From the NCBI RefSeq assembly GCF_026625885.1, contig NZ_CP113068.1:434001-498000 (forward strand): a DNA stretch of 64,000 nucleotides, read 5' to 3'. Shown here piece after piece: positions 41,017-50,881 of the stretch (position 1 is the stretch's first letter; the number at the start of each line of letters is the position of its first letter). The position numbers and the translations under genes were made by a program. The stretch is from Roseateles sp. SL47. Lineage in GTDB: Bacteria > Pseudomonadota > Gammaproteobacteria > Burkholderiales > Burkholderiaceae_C. Below the pieces are notes generated by a model that was given only the letters and a program-made list of their open reading frames with translations, was not told the origin of the DNA and made no database searches.

Positions 41017-42891
41017 TCACTCCACCGTCACACTCTTCGCCAAATTCCTCGGCTTATCCACATCCGTGCCCCGCGCACACGCCGTGTGATAGGCCAGCAA
41101 CTGCAGCGGCACCACATGCAGAATCGGGCTCAATGCCCCGTAGTGCTCCGGCATCCGGATCACATGCAGCCCGGCCTCACTCTCAATCCGCGTATCGCCG
41201 TCCGCAAACACAAACAGTTCCCCGCCGCGCGCACGCACTTCCTGCATGTTGCTCTTCAGCTTCTCCAGCAGCGTGTCGTTGGGCGCCACCGTCACCACCG
41301 GCATCTGCGCCGTCACCAGCGCCAGCGGCCCGTGCTTCAACTCACCGGCCGGATAGGCTTCCGCGTGGATGTAGCTGATCTCCTTCAGCTTCAAGGCCCC
41401 TTCCAGTGCAATCGGATAGTGCAGGCCACGCCCCAGGAACAATGCGTTTTCCTTGCGCGCGAATTCCTCGCTCCAGGCAATCACTTGCGGCTCCAGTGCC
41501 AGCACCGCCTGCACGGCCACCGGCAAATGCCGCAAGGCCTTCAGATGTTCCGCTTCCTGCTCTTCCGTCAAATGCCCTCGCGTTTGCGCCAATGCCAGCG
41601 TCAGCAGGAACAAGCCCACCAATTGCGTCGTGAATGCCTTGGTGGAGGCCACACCAATCTCAGCACCCGCACGCGTAATGAATGACAGCGCGCATTCGCG
41701 CACCATTGCGCTTGTCGCCACATTGCACACCGTCAGCGTGTGCAGCATGCCCAGTGAGCGTGCGTGCTTCAACGCGGCCAAGGTGTCCGCCGTTTCGCCG
41801 CTCTGGCTGATGGTCACCACCAGCGTGCGCGGGTTCGGCACGCTGTCTCGGTAGCGGTATTCGCTGGCAATCTCCACACTGGTGGGGATCTTCGCAATGC
41901 TCTCCAGCCAGTACTTGGCCGTCGAGCCCGCGTAATAGCTGGTGCCGCAAGCCAGAATCAGCACGTTGTCGATGTCCTTGAACACCCGGTACGCACCGTC
42001 ACCAAACAGCTCCGGCGTAATGCCGGTCACCGCATCCAGCGTATTGGCAATCGCCACCGGCTGTTCGAAGATTTCCTTTTGCATGTAGTGGCGATACGGC
42101 CCCAATTCGGCCGCGCCGCTGTGCGCATGCACCGTACGCACTTCCCGCTCCACATTCTGGAAACGGCCGGCGGCTTCCGCCCGTGCGGTGATCCAGTAGC
42201 GGCCCAATTGCAGGTCCACCACATCACCCTCTTCCAAATAAACGATCTGGTCGGTCACGCCGGCCAGTGCCATGGCGTCGGAGGCCAGGAAGAAGGCACC
42301 CGCATGCTCGTCACGCCCCACCCCCAGCACCAGCGGCGACCCCTCACGGGCACCAATCACCCGGTGCGGCTCGTCACGATGGAACACAGCAATCGCGTAA
42401 GCCCCCTTCAAGCGGCCCACGGCCTGCTGCACGGCTTCCAGCAGGTCGCCCTGGTAGAGCAGGTCCACCAGGTGCGCAATGACTTCAGTGTCGGTCTGGC
42501 TTAGGAACACATAGCCACGGGCCTTCAGCTCGGCACGCAATTCGTCATGGTTCTCGATGATGCCGTTGTGCACCAGAGCCACCCGACCCGCGCCTTGCGG
42601 CGCATCCACGCCGGGGCCGTAGGAGAAGTGCGGGTGCGCGTTGTGCACGGCGGGTGCACCATGGGTCGCCCAGCGGGTGTGCGCAATGCCGGTGCCCGCC
42701 GCCACACCGTCCTGGGCGGCCAGCGCCTGCAGTTCCGCCACCCGGGAGGTGCTGCGCGCACGGCGCAACTGACCATCCTGATGCACAGCCACCCCGCAGG
42801 AGTCGTAGCCCCGGTATTCCAGCCGCTTCAAACCTTCGATGAGGATGGGGACGATGTCCTTTTGGCTGACGGCGCCGACGATGCCACACAT
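41017..42891 (-). CDS. glmS: glutamine-fructose-6-phosphate aminotransferase (isomerising)
   Basis: 624 residues. The start MCGIVGAV places the catalytic Cys right after the initiator Met, as required for the N-terminal glutaminase. [13 protein letters not shown] and HTRWATHG follow, then two SIS domains ([22 protein letters not shown]) and the C-terminal AKSVTVE. It makes glucosamine-6-phosphate for peptidoglycan and lipopolysaccharide. GGGAG precedes the ATG. The 3' end is the classic attTn7 hotspot, and the defence island lies directly downstream. Confidence 0.97.
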   Translation of the reverse strand: MCGIVGAVSQKDIVPILIEGLKRLEYRGYDSCGVAVHQDGQLRRARSTSRVAELQALAAQDGVAAGTGIAHTRWATHGAPAVHNAHPHFSYGPGVDAPQGAGRVALVHNGIIENHDELRAELKARGYVFLSQTDTEVIAHLVDLLYQGDLLEAVQQAVGRLKGAYAIAVFHRDEPHRVIGAREGSPLVLGVGRDEHAGAFFLASDAMALAGVTDQIVYLEEGDVVDLQLGRYWITARAEAAGRFQNVEREVRTVHAHSGAAELGPYRHYMQKEIFEQPVAIANTLDAVTGITPELFGDGAYRVFKDIDNVLILACGTSYYAGSTAKYWLESIAKIPTSVEIASEYRYRDSVPNPRTLVVTISQSGETADTLAALKHARSLGMLHTLTVCNVATSAMVRECALSFITRAGAEIGVASTKAFTTQLVGLFLLTLALAQTRGHLTEEQEAEHLKALRHLPVAVQAVLALEPQVIAWSEEFARKENALFLGRGLHYPIALEGALKLKEISYIHAEAYPAGELKHGPLALVTAQMPVVTVAPNDTLLEKLKSNMQEVRARGGELFVFADGDTRIESEAGLHVIRMPEHYGALSPILHVVPLQLLAYHTACARGTDVDKPRNLAKSVTVE

Positions 42892-43028
42892 GGGGAACTC
42901 CCTCGAGATTGCGAATGGTGGAATGCTAGGCAGGACACCCAGCAAGAGGCTTTCAAAATCATGATGAAAATGAAATATTCAATCCCCATCATGCAATGGA
43001 GATTGTTTCTTTCATAATCTATCCATCC

Positions 43029-43508
43029 ATGGAATTTTCAATCACCCTCGACGCCATCGACCTCCGCCTGCTGGACCTGCTCCAGCAGGATGCGTCCCTC
43101 TCCAACCAGGCGCTGGCGGAGCGCGCGCATGTCTCTCCAGCCACCTGCCTGCGGCGGGTGCGCCGTCTGGTCGACACCGGGGTGATAGAAAAACAAGTGG
43201 CCCTGTTGTCTCCCGACAAGTTGGGCAGCGGGCTCAGCGCCCTGGTGGAGATCACGCTGGACCGCCAGGGCGCTGAGCATCTGGATGCATTTGAAACCCT
43301 GGCCGTGGCGGCTCCCGAGGTGCAGCAATGCTGGCGGGTGGCCCCGGGGCCGGACTTCATCCTGGTGCTGCAGGTGCCGGACATGCCGGCCTACCATGCG
43401 TTGGTGCAGCGCCTCTTCACTCAGCAGGCCAACGTGCGCAACGTCAAGGCCTTCTTCTCCGTCAAGCGGGCCAAGTTCGACCCACGCGTGCCCCTGCCCG
43501 GCGTTTGA
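43029..43508 (+). CDS. Lrp/AsnC-family regulator divergent from glmS
   Basis: 159 residues: N-terminal helix-turn-helix (LDAIDLRLLDLLQQDASLSNQALAERAHVSPATCLRRVRRLVDTGVIEKQVA) and a C-terminal RAM/AsnC effector domain ending NVRNVKAFFSVKRAKFDPRVPL. ATG at 43029 is preferred because the family begins here. It shares a 137-base intergenic region with glmS; whether it controls glmS is unknown. Confidence 0.88.
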   Translation: MEFSITLDAIDLRLLDLLQQDASLSNQALAERAHVSPATCLRRVRRLVDTGVIEKQVALLSPDKLGSGLSALVEITLDRQGAEHLDAFETLAVAAPEVQQCWRVAPGPDFILVLQVPDMPAYHALVQRLFTQQANVRNVKAFFSVKRAKFDPRVPLPGV

Positions 43509-43547
43509 GGGCTCGCGCCCCCGCCCTGCAACGGGGCCGGCAAGCGA

Positions 43548-44729
43548 TCAGCGCTTCAGAATCAGCAGCCCCTTGAGGTACTCCCCTTCCGGGAAATAGA
43601 TGGTCTGGGGGTGATCCGGGGAGGCGCCGACGCGGTCCATGATGAATCCGTCCACCCCCGCGTCCATGCCGGCCCCCGCCACAATCTTGTGGAACAGCTC
43701 CGGCCCCACCCCGCCCGAGCAGGAGAAGGTGAACAGCAGGCCCCCCGGCTTCAGCAGTTTCAAGCCCAGGCGGTTGATGTCCTTGTACGCCCGCGCGGCC
43801 CGCTCGGCATGGGCAGCCGTGGGTGCAAACTTGGGCGGGTCCAGGATGATGGCGTCAAAGCTGCGGCCCTGCTTCAGCATGTCGCGAAGCGTCTGGTTGA
43901 CGTCGGCGTCCAGCGCCGTGTGGCGGGCTGGATCAAAGCCGTTCAGTTCCACGTGGGCCGTGGCACGCGCCAGCGCCGGTGCGGACGAATCCACGCTCAC
44001 CACTTCCGTCGCCCCGCCCGCCAGGGCCGCCACCGAGAAGCCGCCGGTGTAGCTGTAGCAGTTCAGCACGCTCTCGCAGCCGTAGTGACGGACCAGATCC
44101 GCGAACTTCTTGCGGTTGTCCCGCTGGTCCAGGTAGTAGCCGGTCTTGTGCCCTTCGGCCACATCCAGGCTGAGCTTCCATTCATGCTCGGAGATGACCA
44201 CGGCCGTGTCGCCATCGCCCCGAAGCCAGCCGGTGACCGGCTCCAGCCCTTCCAGCGTGCGCACGCCGGAGTCGGAGCGTTCATACAGCCGCGTCAGGCC
44301 GGTCGCCGCCAGCAGCAGGTCTGCAATGACGCCCTTCCACTTTTCCGTGCCGGCAGAGAGGAACTGCGCACACAGCGTGCTGCCGTAGCGGTCCACGATC
44401 AGGCCCGGCAGGCCATCGGCTTCCCCGTGGATCAGCCGCACTGCGTCCGAGGCGATCGGCATGCGGGCCCGCAAGGCAATCGCCGCCTGAATCTTGCGTT
44501 GGAAGAAGGCCTCGTCGATGCGCTCATGCTCATCGAAGCTCCAGGCCCGCACCCGGATCATGGAGGTGGGGCTGAAGGACGCCCAGCACAGGAATTTGCC
44601 TTCGGCCGATTCCACGCGCACGGTTTCACCAGGGTCCGCCTTGCCCTTGTCGATGGAGCCCTGGAAGACCCATGGGTGGCGGCGCAGCAGCGAGCGGTCC
44701 TTGCCCTCGCGGAGACGAATCACTTTCAT
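43548..44729 (-). CDS. rlmI: 23S rRNA (cytosine-C5)-methyltransferase, RlmI family
   Basis: 393 residues: N-terminal PUA domain (IRLREGKDRSLLRRHPWVFQGSI), then a Rossmann methyltransferase with GYYLDQRDNRKKF, the SAM-binding VLNCYSYTGGFSVAAL, FDAIILDPPKFAP and the catalytic Cys in LFTFSCSGGV. It methylates C1962 of 23S rRNA in E. coli. Full length, standing alone and convergent with the Lrp gene. Confidence 0.92.
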   Translation of the reverse strand: MKVIRLREGKDRSLLRRHPWVFQGSIDKGKADPGETVRVESAEGKFLCWASFSPTSMIRVRAWSFDEHERIDEAFFQRKIQAAIALRARMPIASDAVRLIHGEADGLPGLIVDRYGSTLCAQFLSAGTEKWKGVIADLLLAATGLTRLYERSDSGVRTLEGLEPVTGWLRGDGDTAVVISEHEWKLSLDVAEGHKTGYYLDQRDNRKKFADLVRHYGCESVLNCYSYTGGFSVAALAGGATEVVSVDSSAPALARATAHVELNGFDPARHTALDADVNQTLRDMLKQGRSFDAIILDPPKFAPTAAHAERAARAYKDINRLGLKLLKPGGLLFTFSCSGGVGPELFHKIVAGAGMDAGVDGFIMDRVGASPDHPQTIYFPEGEYLKGLLILKR

Positions 44730-44830
44730 GCGGCAATTGTCCCCGATACGGCCGCAGCCGCCGCAGCCCGAACCGCCGCGAGTGCGACGACGCTCACGAA
44801 CTGCGCTGCGCGCGCCGGAGACTGATCGCC

Positions 44831-45382
44831 ATGGACCCTCAACCCTTCCCTGTTGACCGGCGGCGTTATCCCGCCTTCCTCCGCCACACGCACTGGCTGA
44901 CCGCCTTCCTGGTGCTACTGGCCTACCTCACCATCTACGCGCGCGACTGGCTAGAACGCGGCACGCCCGAACGAATGCTGGTGGGCCAGCTTCACGTCCT
45001 GGCCGGCCTGCTGATCCTGCTACTGACGGTGCCACGCATCCTCATGCGGCTTCAGCAGGTGCCCCCACCCATCCTGCCGCCAATGCCGGTGGCCCAGCGT
45101 CTGGCCGCAGGCCTGGCCCATGGGGTGCTGTTCATCTTTCTGGCGGTGCAGCCGATGCTGGGCCTTTGCATCCAGATGGTGTCCGGCAAAGGCATCAGCT
45201 TCCCGCTGACCAGCCTGAAAATTCCAGGCCTGTCCCATCCCGACCCGGAGCTGGCCAAGGCATTCGCCCGGCTGCATGAGGCGGTGGGCGAGTTGGCGCT
45301 TTATGTATTGGCAGCGCATCTGCTGGCTGCCCTCTGGCATTGGCGTATCCGGCAGGACGACGCCTTGCAGCGCATGCTGTGA
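44831..45382 (+). CDS. cytochrome b561 family protein
   Basis: 183 residues with four membrane helices and histidines positioned for two b-type hemes: LRHTHWLTAFLVL, GQLHVLAGLLIL, LAHGVLFIFLAVQPMLG and LHEAVGELALYVLAAHLLAALWHW. This is the CybB/b561 type, which moves electrons from quinol in the inner membrane, for example to superoxide. ATG at 44831. Confidence 0.88.
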   Translation: MDPQPFPVDRRRYPAFLRHTHWLTAFLVLLAYLTIYARDWLERGTPERMLVGQLHVLAGLLILLLTVPRILMRLQQVPPPILPPMPVAQRLAAGLAHGVLFIFLAVQPMLGLCIQMVSGKGISFPLTSLKIPGLSHPDPELAKAFARLHEAVGELALYVLAAHLLAALWHWRIRQDDALQRML

Positions 45383-45470
45383 GTCTGGCCTCACCGCCAA
45401 GCGACGCGCAACGTCGCGGCCACTGGCTACCCGCATCGGTATCCCCACGCGGCTACGCTCTGGCATTCGC

Positions 45471-45524
45471 GAAGGTATCAGCGAAGGTATCAGCGAAGGC
45501 ATCGGCAACGGCATCGGCATCAGC
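45471..45524. repeat. 12-base tandem repeats
   Basis: GAAGGTATCAGC occurs twice, followed by GAAGGCATCGGC and AACGGCATCGGC (45471-45518) and a half unit ATCAGC. The repeats lie between convergent genes (b561 and the barrel protein). Variable copy number is likely. Confidence 0.75.
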
Positions 45525-45605
45525 ACTGGGATCCGAGCCGCCCCCCGCGCAGAAACCGTCGTAGTAATCCGCGACGGCCCCCGTGCGGGAATCTGCGCGC
45601 AGAGG

Positions 45606-47321
45606 TCAGATCGCCGACCGCGGCCCCAAGGTTCCGAACGCCCAGCCAATGCTCAGGCTGACCATCGGCGTGCTTTGCTTGGCCCCACCCAGGGCCTTCC
45701 ACTGCCCTACGCCCAGCTTGATACGCATGCGGTCCTTGGGCTGGGTGCCCTCCCATTGGGCCCACAGTTCTCCCTGCGTGACCGCACCGCCGCCCACGGC
45801 CACACCGCCGCCCCCGGCCGCACCCACCAGTGCTTCCGCACCAACACGGAACCCACCCGGGAGCCGTGTGGTCTTGGCACCCAGGCCAAACATGCCGTAG
45901 GAGAAAGCACCCGCTTTCCCGAAGGCCGCACTGCCCGCCTGCGCGGCCCCATACCAGGGGCCGCTGAAGTCCCGGGCCATGCCGATGCCCCAGCCGGTCA
46001 CAGCGTCCTTGCTACCGTCCTTGAACTGGAATTCCTTGAAGCGCGGCATGCTCAAGTACCAGTCTTGTTCCCGCACGGTGCCGGATTCCAGCGGCGGCGT
46101 ATTGAGCACCCGCGAGCCCTTTTCCAGCGGCAGCGCCAACGTGGCGCGCACCTGCATCGAGTCGTAGTGGCCCCAGGGGGCCTTCAGATAGCTCGCATCA
46201 AGCCGCAACGTCGGGCCCCAGGGGGTGATCCAGCGCAGCGTGGGGCCGGCGCGGAATAACCAGCCATTGCCCGTATCCAGATTGCCGCCGCCGCCCAGGC
46301 CGGTCGAGATCTGGCCCCCCACCCGCAGACGCGGAGAGAGAACGCCCCAGTCCTGCCCGGCATTGGCGAAGATTTCCATGTAGCCATCGGAGCCCCCTGA
46401 CGCGGCGCCCGACGCCTCCAGCCCCCACCATGAACCACCGTTGCCAAAGTATTGGCGCAGATCCGCCCCGGCCTTGCCCTTGCGGTTGGTGACCGACTGG
46501 CCGTCCCGCGTGATGCTGCCGCTGCGCGGTTTTTCCACTCCGGCGCTGAGGCCGATTTCATCAAAGCCCATGCCGGTGCGGTCGCCCGCGCGGCCGTATA
46601 AGCCGGCATCCGACGGCGAGAAACTCAGCAGGCGGTCCATGCGGCCGATTGTCAGAGCCCAGGTCGTGTCCTTGATGTTGCCACTGGGGAAATTCACCTG
46701 GGCCACGCCCACGCCCGCATACCAGTTGCCAAACTCACCGCGCAGCGACACCTCTGGCCGCAGCATGAAGCCACCCCCGGCGCGCACGCGTTCGGAACTG
46801 ACGCCGCCGCCTGCGCCGCCATAGATGCTGGTGGCCACATGCCACTGCTCAGACAGCCGCCAGCGGCGCTGAGCCGTGAAGCCGGCGGTGAACAGGCCCC
46901 CGTAGTTGCCTTTGGCCGCGCCGTAGAAGGTCGGGCCCAGGCCCCAGTCCTCATTCACCGCCACCATATAGCTCAGGCCCAGCAATGCTGTGCTTTCGCC
47001 GGTGGGCATCTTGAGCGGGGTCCAGTTCAGCTCAAAGGCGGCGGGCCGGCTGTCCGTGGCGGTCACCGGCACGTCGGCGCTGGAGCCTCGTTTGGGGGCT
47101 GGCGCCGTGCCGGACAAATCACCACTGCTGCTTGGCCCCAGCAGCGGAGACGCCCCTCGCACAGGCCCTGGCGGCTGCGCCGAGGTCTGGGCCTGAGCGC
47201 TGGCCGCCAGCAGCGCTGAACACAGCAGCAGCGGCCGCGCGGGTACGCGGACCCGCATCGAGCCCAGGGCCATCCAGTGAGGAAATGCAGAACGAATGGA
47301 GGAACGCATCGGAGATCGCAT
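45606..47321 (-). CDS. outer-membrane beta-barrel-like exported protein
   Basis: About 571 residues; the true start may be the Met of MRVRVPARPLLLCSALLAASAQAQ, a typical signal peptide ending at AQA. After a Pro/Ser-rich linker the chain consists of repeated amphipathic strands rich in Gly and aromatic residues (GLGPTFYGAAKGNYGGLFTAGFTAQRRWRL, WYAGVGVAQVNFPSG, ATLALPLEKGSR) and ends in strand-like VSLSIGWAFGTL. A large outer-membrane barrel is likely; family not recognised. Tandem repeats lie downstream. Confidence 0.6.
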   Translation of the reverse strand: MRSPMRSSIRSAFPHWMALGSMRVRVPARPLLLCSALLAASAQAQTSAQPPGPVRGASPLLGPSSSGDLSGTAPAPKRGSSADVPVTATDSRPAAFELNWTPLKMPTGESTALLGLSYMVAVNEDWGLGPTFYGAAKGNYGGLFTAGFTAQRRWRLSEQWHVATSIYGGAGGGVSSERVRAGGGFMLRPEVSLRGEFGNWYAGVGVAQVNFPSGNIKDTTWALTIGRMDRLLSFSPSDAGLYGRAGDRTGMGFDEIGLSAGVEKPRSGSITRDGQSVTNRKGKAGADLRQYFGNGGSWWGLEASGAASGGSDGYMEIFANAGQDWGVLSPRLRVGGQISTGLGGGGNLDTGNGWLFRAGPTLRWITPWGPTLRLDASYLKAPWGHYDSMQVRATLALPLEKGSRVLNTPPLESGTVREQDWYLSMPRFKEFQFKDGSKDAVTGWGIGMARDFSGPWYGAAQAGSAAFGKAGAFSYGMFGLGAKTTRLPGGFRVGAEALVGAAGGGGVAVGGGAVTQGELWAQWEGTQPKDRMRIKLGVGQWKALGGAKQSTPMVSLSIGWAFGTLGPRSAI

Positions 47322-47332
47322 CGAACAGTCGC

Positions 47333-48262
47333 TTATTTCTTCTTGGCGCGCGGATGCGCGGCGTCATAGACCTTGGCGAGGTGCTGGAAGTCCAGGCGGG
47401 TATAGACCTGCGTGGTGCTGATGTTGGCGTGGCCCAGCAGTTCCTGGACCCCGCGCAAGTCCCCGCTGGATTGCAGCAGGTGCGAAGCAAATGAGTGGCG
47501 CAGCATGTGCGGATGGACATGCGTGGGCATGCCGGCGTGCAGCGCACGCTGCTTCAGGCGCGCACGCACCTGATGCGGGGTGATGCGACGGCCCCGCTTG
47601 TGCACCAGCAAGGCCGGTTCACCGTCCTGCGCCCATTGAGGACGAACCGCCAGCCAGTCCTGGATCGCCTTGAGCGCGGGCCCGCCCAGCGGCACCGAAC
47701 GGCGCTTGGCGCCTTTGCCCAGCACCTGCGCCTCCTGGGTGTCCGGTTCAATCCAGCCCAGCGAGCTGGGGACATATCGAAGATCCAGGCCCACCAGTTC
47801 GGACACCCGGATCCCGCCGCCATACAGCAGTTCCACGATGCAGCGGTCCAGCGCTTCGCCGACCGGATCGGCATTGGGTTCTTCGTAATCGGCCAGTCGC
47901 ACGGCATCGTCCACCGCCAGCGCCTTGGGCAGCGGCCGGCCGACCTTGGGCGGCCGCAGGTCCACGATGGGGTTGGCGCTGACCATGCCGTTCTGCCCCA
48001 GCCACCGATACCAGCCCCGCCAGGCGGAAAGAATCAGCGCCAGCGTGCGCGGCGAGAGCTGCGCCTGATGCAACTGGGCCAGGAAGCGCCGGGCCTGATG
48101 AGCGGTGAGCCGCAGCAGCGGCACATCCCCCGCCAGGGCCAGCGCGGTCAGGCGCTCCAGCGCCTCGGTGTAAAGCGTCAGCGTGCGCTCCGCCAGGCGG
48201 CGCTGCACACGCAGATGGTCCAGGTAGCGCTGCTGCTCGTCAGTCAGCTTGGGCGGCTGCAT
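47333..48262 (-). CDS. xerC: tyrosine recombinase XerC
   Basis: 309 residues: N-terminal SAM-like core-binding domain (YLDHLRVQRRLAERTLTLYTEALERL) and catalytic domain with Arg in LYGGGIRVSELVGLDL, Lys in LGKGAKRRSVPL, HPHMLRHSFASHLL (His-x-x-Arg), and the nucleophile Tyr in STTQVYTRLDF. Resolves chromosome dimers at dif with XerD. It overlaps the DUF484 gene by 23 bases, the usual dapF-DUF484-xerC order. Confidence 0.95.
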   Translation of the reverse strand: MQPPKLTDEQQRYLDHLRVQRRLAERTLTLYTEALERLTALALAGDVPLLRLTAHQARRFLAQLHQAQLSPRTLALILSAWRGWYRWLGQNGMVSANPIVDLRPPKVGRPLPKALAVDDAVRLADYEEPNADPVGEALDRCIVELLYGGGIRVSELVGLDLRYVPSSLGWIEPDTQEAQVLGKGAKRRSVPLGGPALKAIQDWLAVRPQWAQDGEPALLVHKRGRRITPHQVRARLKQRALHAGMPTHVHPHMLRHSFASHLLQSSGDLRGVQELLGHANISTTQVYTRLDFQHLAKVYDAAHPRAKKK

Positions 48263-48938
48263 GCGGGTCCGCGGTCAGCAGGCGCGACAGCGCGGCGCTG
48301 GCGATTTCGCCCACGCGCGTCAGGAACTCGGTGCCCATTTCAGCCGTATAGCGGGTGGGGTCGGGCGAGCCGAGCACCAGCAGGCCAAACGGCTGCGATG
48401 GGGCCCCCACGGTCAGGGGCACCAGGGCCAGCGACGCCACATCCTCTTCCAGCCAGCGGGCCGCTTCGAAGCCGGAGTTGATGCCGCAGTACGGCTGGTT
48501 CAGGCTGCTGACGAAGGTCTTCACATCGCTGCTCACCTCCGACGCAAACGGCGCCAGCGCATGGCCGGCATTCACATTCCACAGGCGCAGATTGGCCTGC
48601 GGAATCAGGAACTGGTGGCGCAGCTCGCGCAGCAGCACCTCGGGCAGTTGGCCGTCGTCACGGGTGAGCATCAGAGCCAGCGTCCAGCGGTGCAGGCGGT
48701 CGGCGATGGCCACGTTTTCCTGGCCATTGCGGATCATCTCGACGATCTTGTGCTCCAGCCCGCGGATCTTGTCGCGCAGCAGCTCGGCCTGGCGCTCTTG
48801 CAGCGAAACGGCCCGCTGACCATGCGGATGGGAGATGCGCACATTGGCCAGCAGCTCGGCATGACGCTCGAAGAAGCCTGGGTCTCTCGCCAGATAGTCG
48901 GCGATGTCTTGTTCGGTAATGCCTTCGATGCCGCTCAC
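48240..48938 (-). CDS. DUF484 family protein
   Basis: 232 residues: [59 protein letters not shown] is the hallmark DUF484 start, followed by a GAF-like domain. Function unknown; almost always found between dapF and xerC in beta- and gammaproteobacteria. ATGA overlaps on the dapF side indicate an operon. Confidence 0.92.
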   Translation of the reverse strand: MSGIEGITEQDIADYLARDPGFFERHAELLANVRISHPHGQRAVSLQERQAELLRDKIRGLEHKIVEMIRNGQENVAIADRLHRWTLALMLTRDDGQLPEVLLRELRHQFLIPQANLRLWNVNAGHALAPFASEVSSDVKTFVSSLNQPYCGINSGFEAARWLEEDVASLALVPLTVGAPSQPFGLLVLGSPDPTRYTAEMGTEFLTRVGEIASAALSRLLTADPHAAAQAD

Positions 48939-49801
48939 AGTTCGATTTCTCCTTCAAAGACGGTCTGCGCCGGTCCCGTCATGGACACCGGCGCCTGCAG
49001 CCCCTGGCTGAGGCCGGCCCATTCGATGCGCAGGTCCCCACCCCGGGTGTGGACCTCCACGGCTTCATCCAGCCAGCCCAGGCGGATGCCGGCCACCACG
49101 GCCGCGCAGGCCCCGGTGCCGCAGGCCAGGGTTTCGCCGCTGCCACGCTCGTACACCCGCAGCTTCACTTCGCTGCGGCTGATGACTTGCAGGAAACCGG
49201 CATTCACCCGGCGCGCAAAGCGCTCATGCGCCTCCACCTGCGGCCCGATGAGCGCCACCGGCGCATGATCCACATCCTCCACCCGCTGCACGGCGTGGGG
49301 ATTGCCCATCGACAGCACCGCCACCTCGGACGACATGCCATCCCCCAGCGCCAGCGGCCAGAGCTCAAAACCATTCACCAGACGCGGGGTGAGGCCTTCC
49401 GGCTGGAACGGGACCTGGGGCAGATCAAAGATCGGCTCGCCCATGTCCACCGTCACCCGGCCGTCGTCCCGCAGGCGCAGCGCCAGGATCTTGTTGACCG
49501 TCTGCACCCGCACCGTGTGCTTGTCGGTCAGGCCCTTGTCGACCACATAGCGGACAAAGCAGCGCGACCCGTTGCCGCAGTGCTCCACCTCGGATCCGTC
49601 CGCATTGAAGATGCGATAACCAAAGTCCACCCCCGGAGTGTGGGACGCCTCAATGACCAGCACCTGGTCACAACCCACGCCAAAACGACGGTCCGCCACA
49701 TGGCGGAGCTGGTCGGGCGTGAGCCGCATGGGGTGCTGCGTGGCATCCAGCACGACAAAGTCGTTGCCGGCCCCATGCATCTTGGTGAAGCGCAATTTCA
49801 T
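48935..49801 (-). CDS. dapF: diaminopimelate epimerase
   Basis: 288 residues: converts LL- to meso-diaminopimelate for lysine and peptidoglycan. The two catalytic cysteines are visible in [14 protein letters not shown] and [26 protein letters not shown] is the family start. First gene of the dapF-DUF484-xerC operon. Confidence 0.96.
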   Translation of the reverse strand: MKLRFTKMHGAGNDFVVLDATQHPMRLTPDQLRHVADRRFGVGCDQVLVIEASHTPGVDFGYRIFNADGSEVEHCGNGSRCFVRYVVDKGLTDKHTVRVQTVNKILALRLRDDGRVTVDMGEPIFDLPQVPFQPEGLTPRLVNGFELWPLALGDGMSSEVAVLSMGNPHAVQRVEDVDHAPVALIGPQVEAHERFARRVNAGFLQVISRSEVKLRVYERGSGETLACGTGACAAVVAGIRLGWLDEAVEVHTRGGDLRIEWAGLSQGLQAPVSMTGPAQTVFEGEIEL

Positions 49802-49825
49802 GAGGGGATTATCACCGGCGCAGGT

Positions 49826-50716
49826 TCAGCGTTGATACAGCGAAGGCTCGCCGGGCGGGCGCGTCTTGAAGCGCTTGTGCACCCAGAAATACTGGGCCGG
49901 GTTCTCCAGAATCCGAGCCTCCAGCCATTCATTGAAGCGCCGCGCATCCGCCTCCAGATCGCCGCTGGGGTAGTGCTCCAGCGCGTCGTAGGCCATCACG
50001 CGGATGCCCTGGCCCTTGGGCAGCATGGTCACCACCACCGGCTGCACCACCATCTTCATGGTCTGGGCGATCTTGGCGGGCGCGAGCAGGGTGTTGGCCT
50101 GTACTCCGAAGAACGGCACAAAAGCCGAGTCCTTGGGCCCGAAATCCATGTCCGGCAGGTTCAGGAAACCATAGCCGTCGCGGATGTAGCGCAGGATGCT
50201 GCGCACCCCCTCATGCCGGTCCGCCAGTTTGGTGGTGCCAAAGCGTGAGCGTGCCCGCCGCAGAGCCACGTCAAAGGTGGCATTGCTCTGGCGCTGGTAG
50301 ATGCTGCAGCCATGTTTGGACTGGTTGAGCATGATGGCCGGGGCCACCCAGTCCAGGCCCACAAAGTGCGGCATCAGCCACATCACCGGCCGGTCCACCC
50401 GCTCGGACAGCCGCATGTTGCCTTCCACCTTCATCATGCGCTGCAGCCGCTGCGGCGATGAATACCAGAGGAAGCCCCGCTCCAGCAGGCTGCGGCCCAG
50501 CCAGCCGAAGTGCTCCCGCACCAGGGCTTCACGCTGGGGCAGCGGCATCTCGGGAAAGCACAGCTCCACGTTGCGCAGCGCCACCCGGCGGCGCGAGCCG
50601 GCCAACCGGTGCAACACACCGCCCAGGCCCCAGCCCAGGGCTGCCACCCAGCGCAGCGGCAGCCAATGAAGCAGCCACAGCAGCCCGATCAATGCATATG
50701 TCGCCAGTTTTCCCAT
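49826..50716 (-). CDS. lipid A lauroyl/myristoyl acyltransferase (LpxL/HtrB-like)
   Basis: About 296 residues of the LpxL/LpxM family: an N-terminal membrane helix (ATYALIGLLWLLHWLPLRW), the catalytic HX4D-type region MPHFVGLDWVAP, and FVPFFGVQANTLLAPAKIAQ. It adds a secondary acyl chain to lipid A at the inner membrane. ATG at 50716 is chosen over the longer frame to 50749. Divergent from metK. Confidence 0.88.
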   Translation of the reverse strand: MGKLATYALIGLLWLLHWLPLRWVAALGWGLGGVLHRLAGSRRRVALRNVELCFPEMPLPQREALVREHFGWLGRSLLERGFLWYSSPQRLQRMMKVEGNMRLSERVDRPVMWLMPHFVGLDWVAPAIMLNQSKHGCSIYQRQSNATFDVALRRARSRFGTTKLADRHEGVRSILRYIRDGYGFLNLPDMDFGPKDSAFVPFFGVQANTLLAPAKIAQTMKMVVQPVVVTMLPKGQGIRVMAYDALEHYPSGDLEADARRFNEWLEARILENPAQYFWVHKRFKTRPPGEPSLYQR

Positions 50717-50757
50717 CCGTGCCAATTCCGTACGGCGGCACAGGGCCACCTTTTTTC

Positions 50758-50881
50758 TATAATGAGCCCCGTCGCCGAGTTAATTTGGACAACTTGCGGG
50801 GCGACTCAAAAATCCCGCTAAAGCGTTCGCCGCCTGACTCCCAGCACGGCAACGCCCGTAGACTGAACACAGGAGTTTAAA
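50758..50881 (+). promoter_or_regulatory. metK promoter and long leader
   Basis: A perfect TATAAT at 50758-50763 lies about 120 bases before the metK start, leaving an untranslated leader of roughly 110 bases. I could not match it to a known SAM or SAM-SAH riboswitch by eye. An AGGAG sequence precedes the TTG start. Confidence 0.5.

Noticed and set aside
45276..46259. 327-codon plus-strand frame
   Set aside because: Crosses the b561 stop, the tandem repeats and the antisense of the barrel protein; composition is not protein-like.
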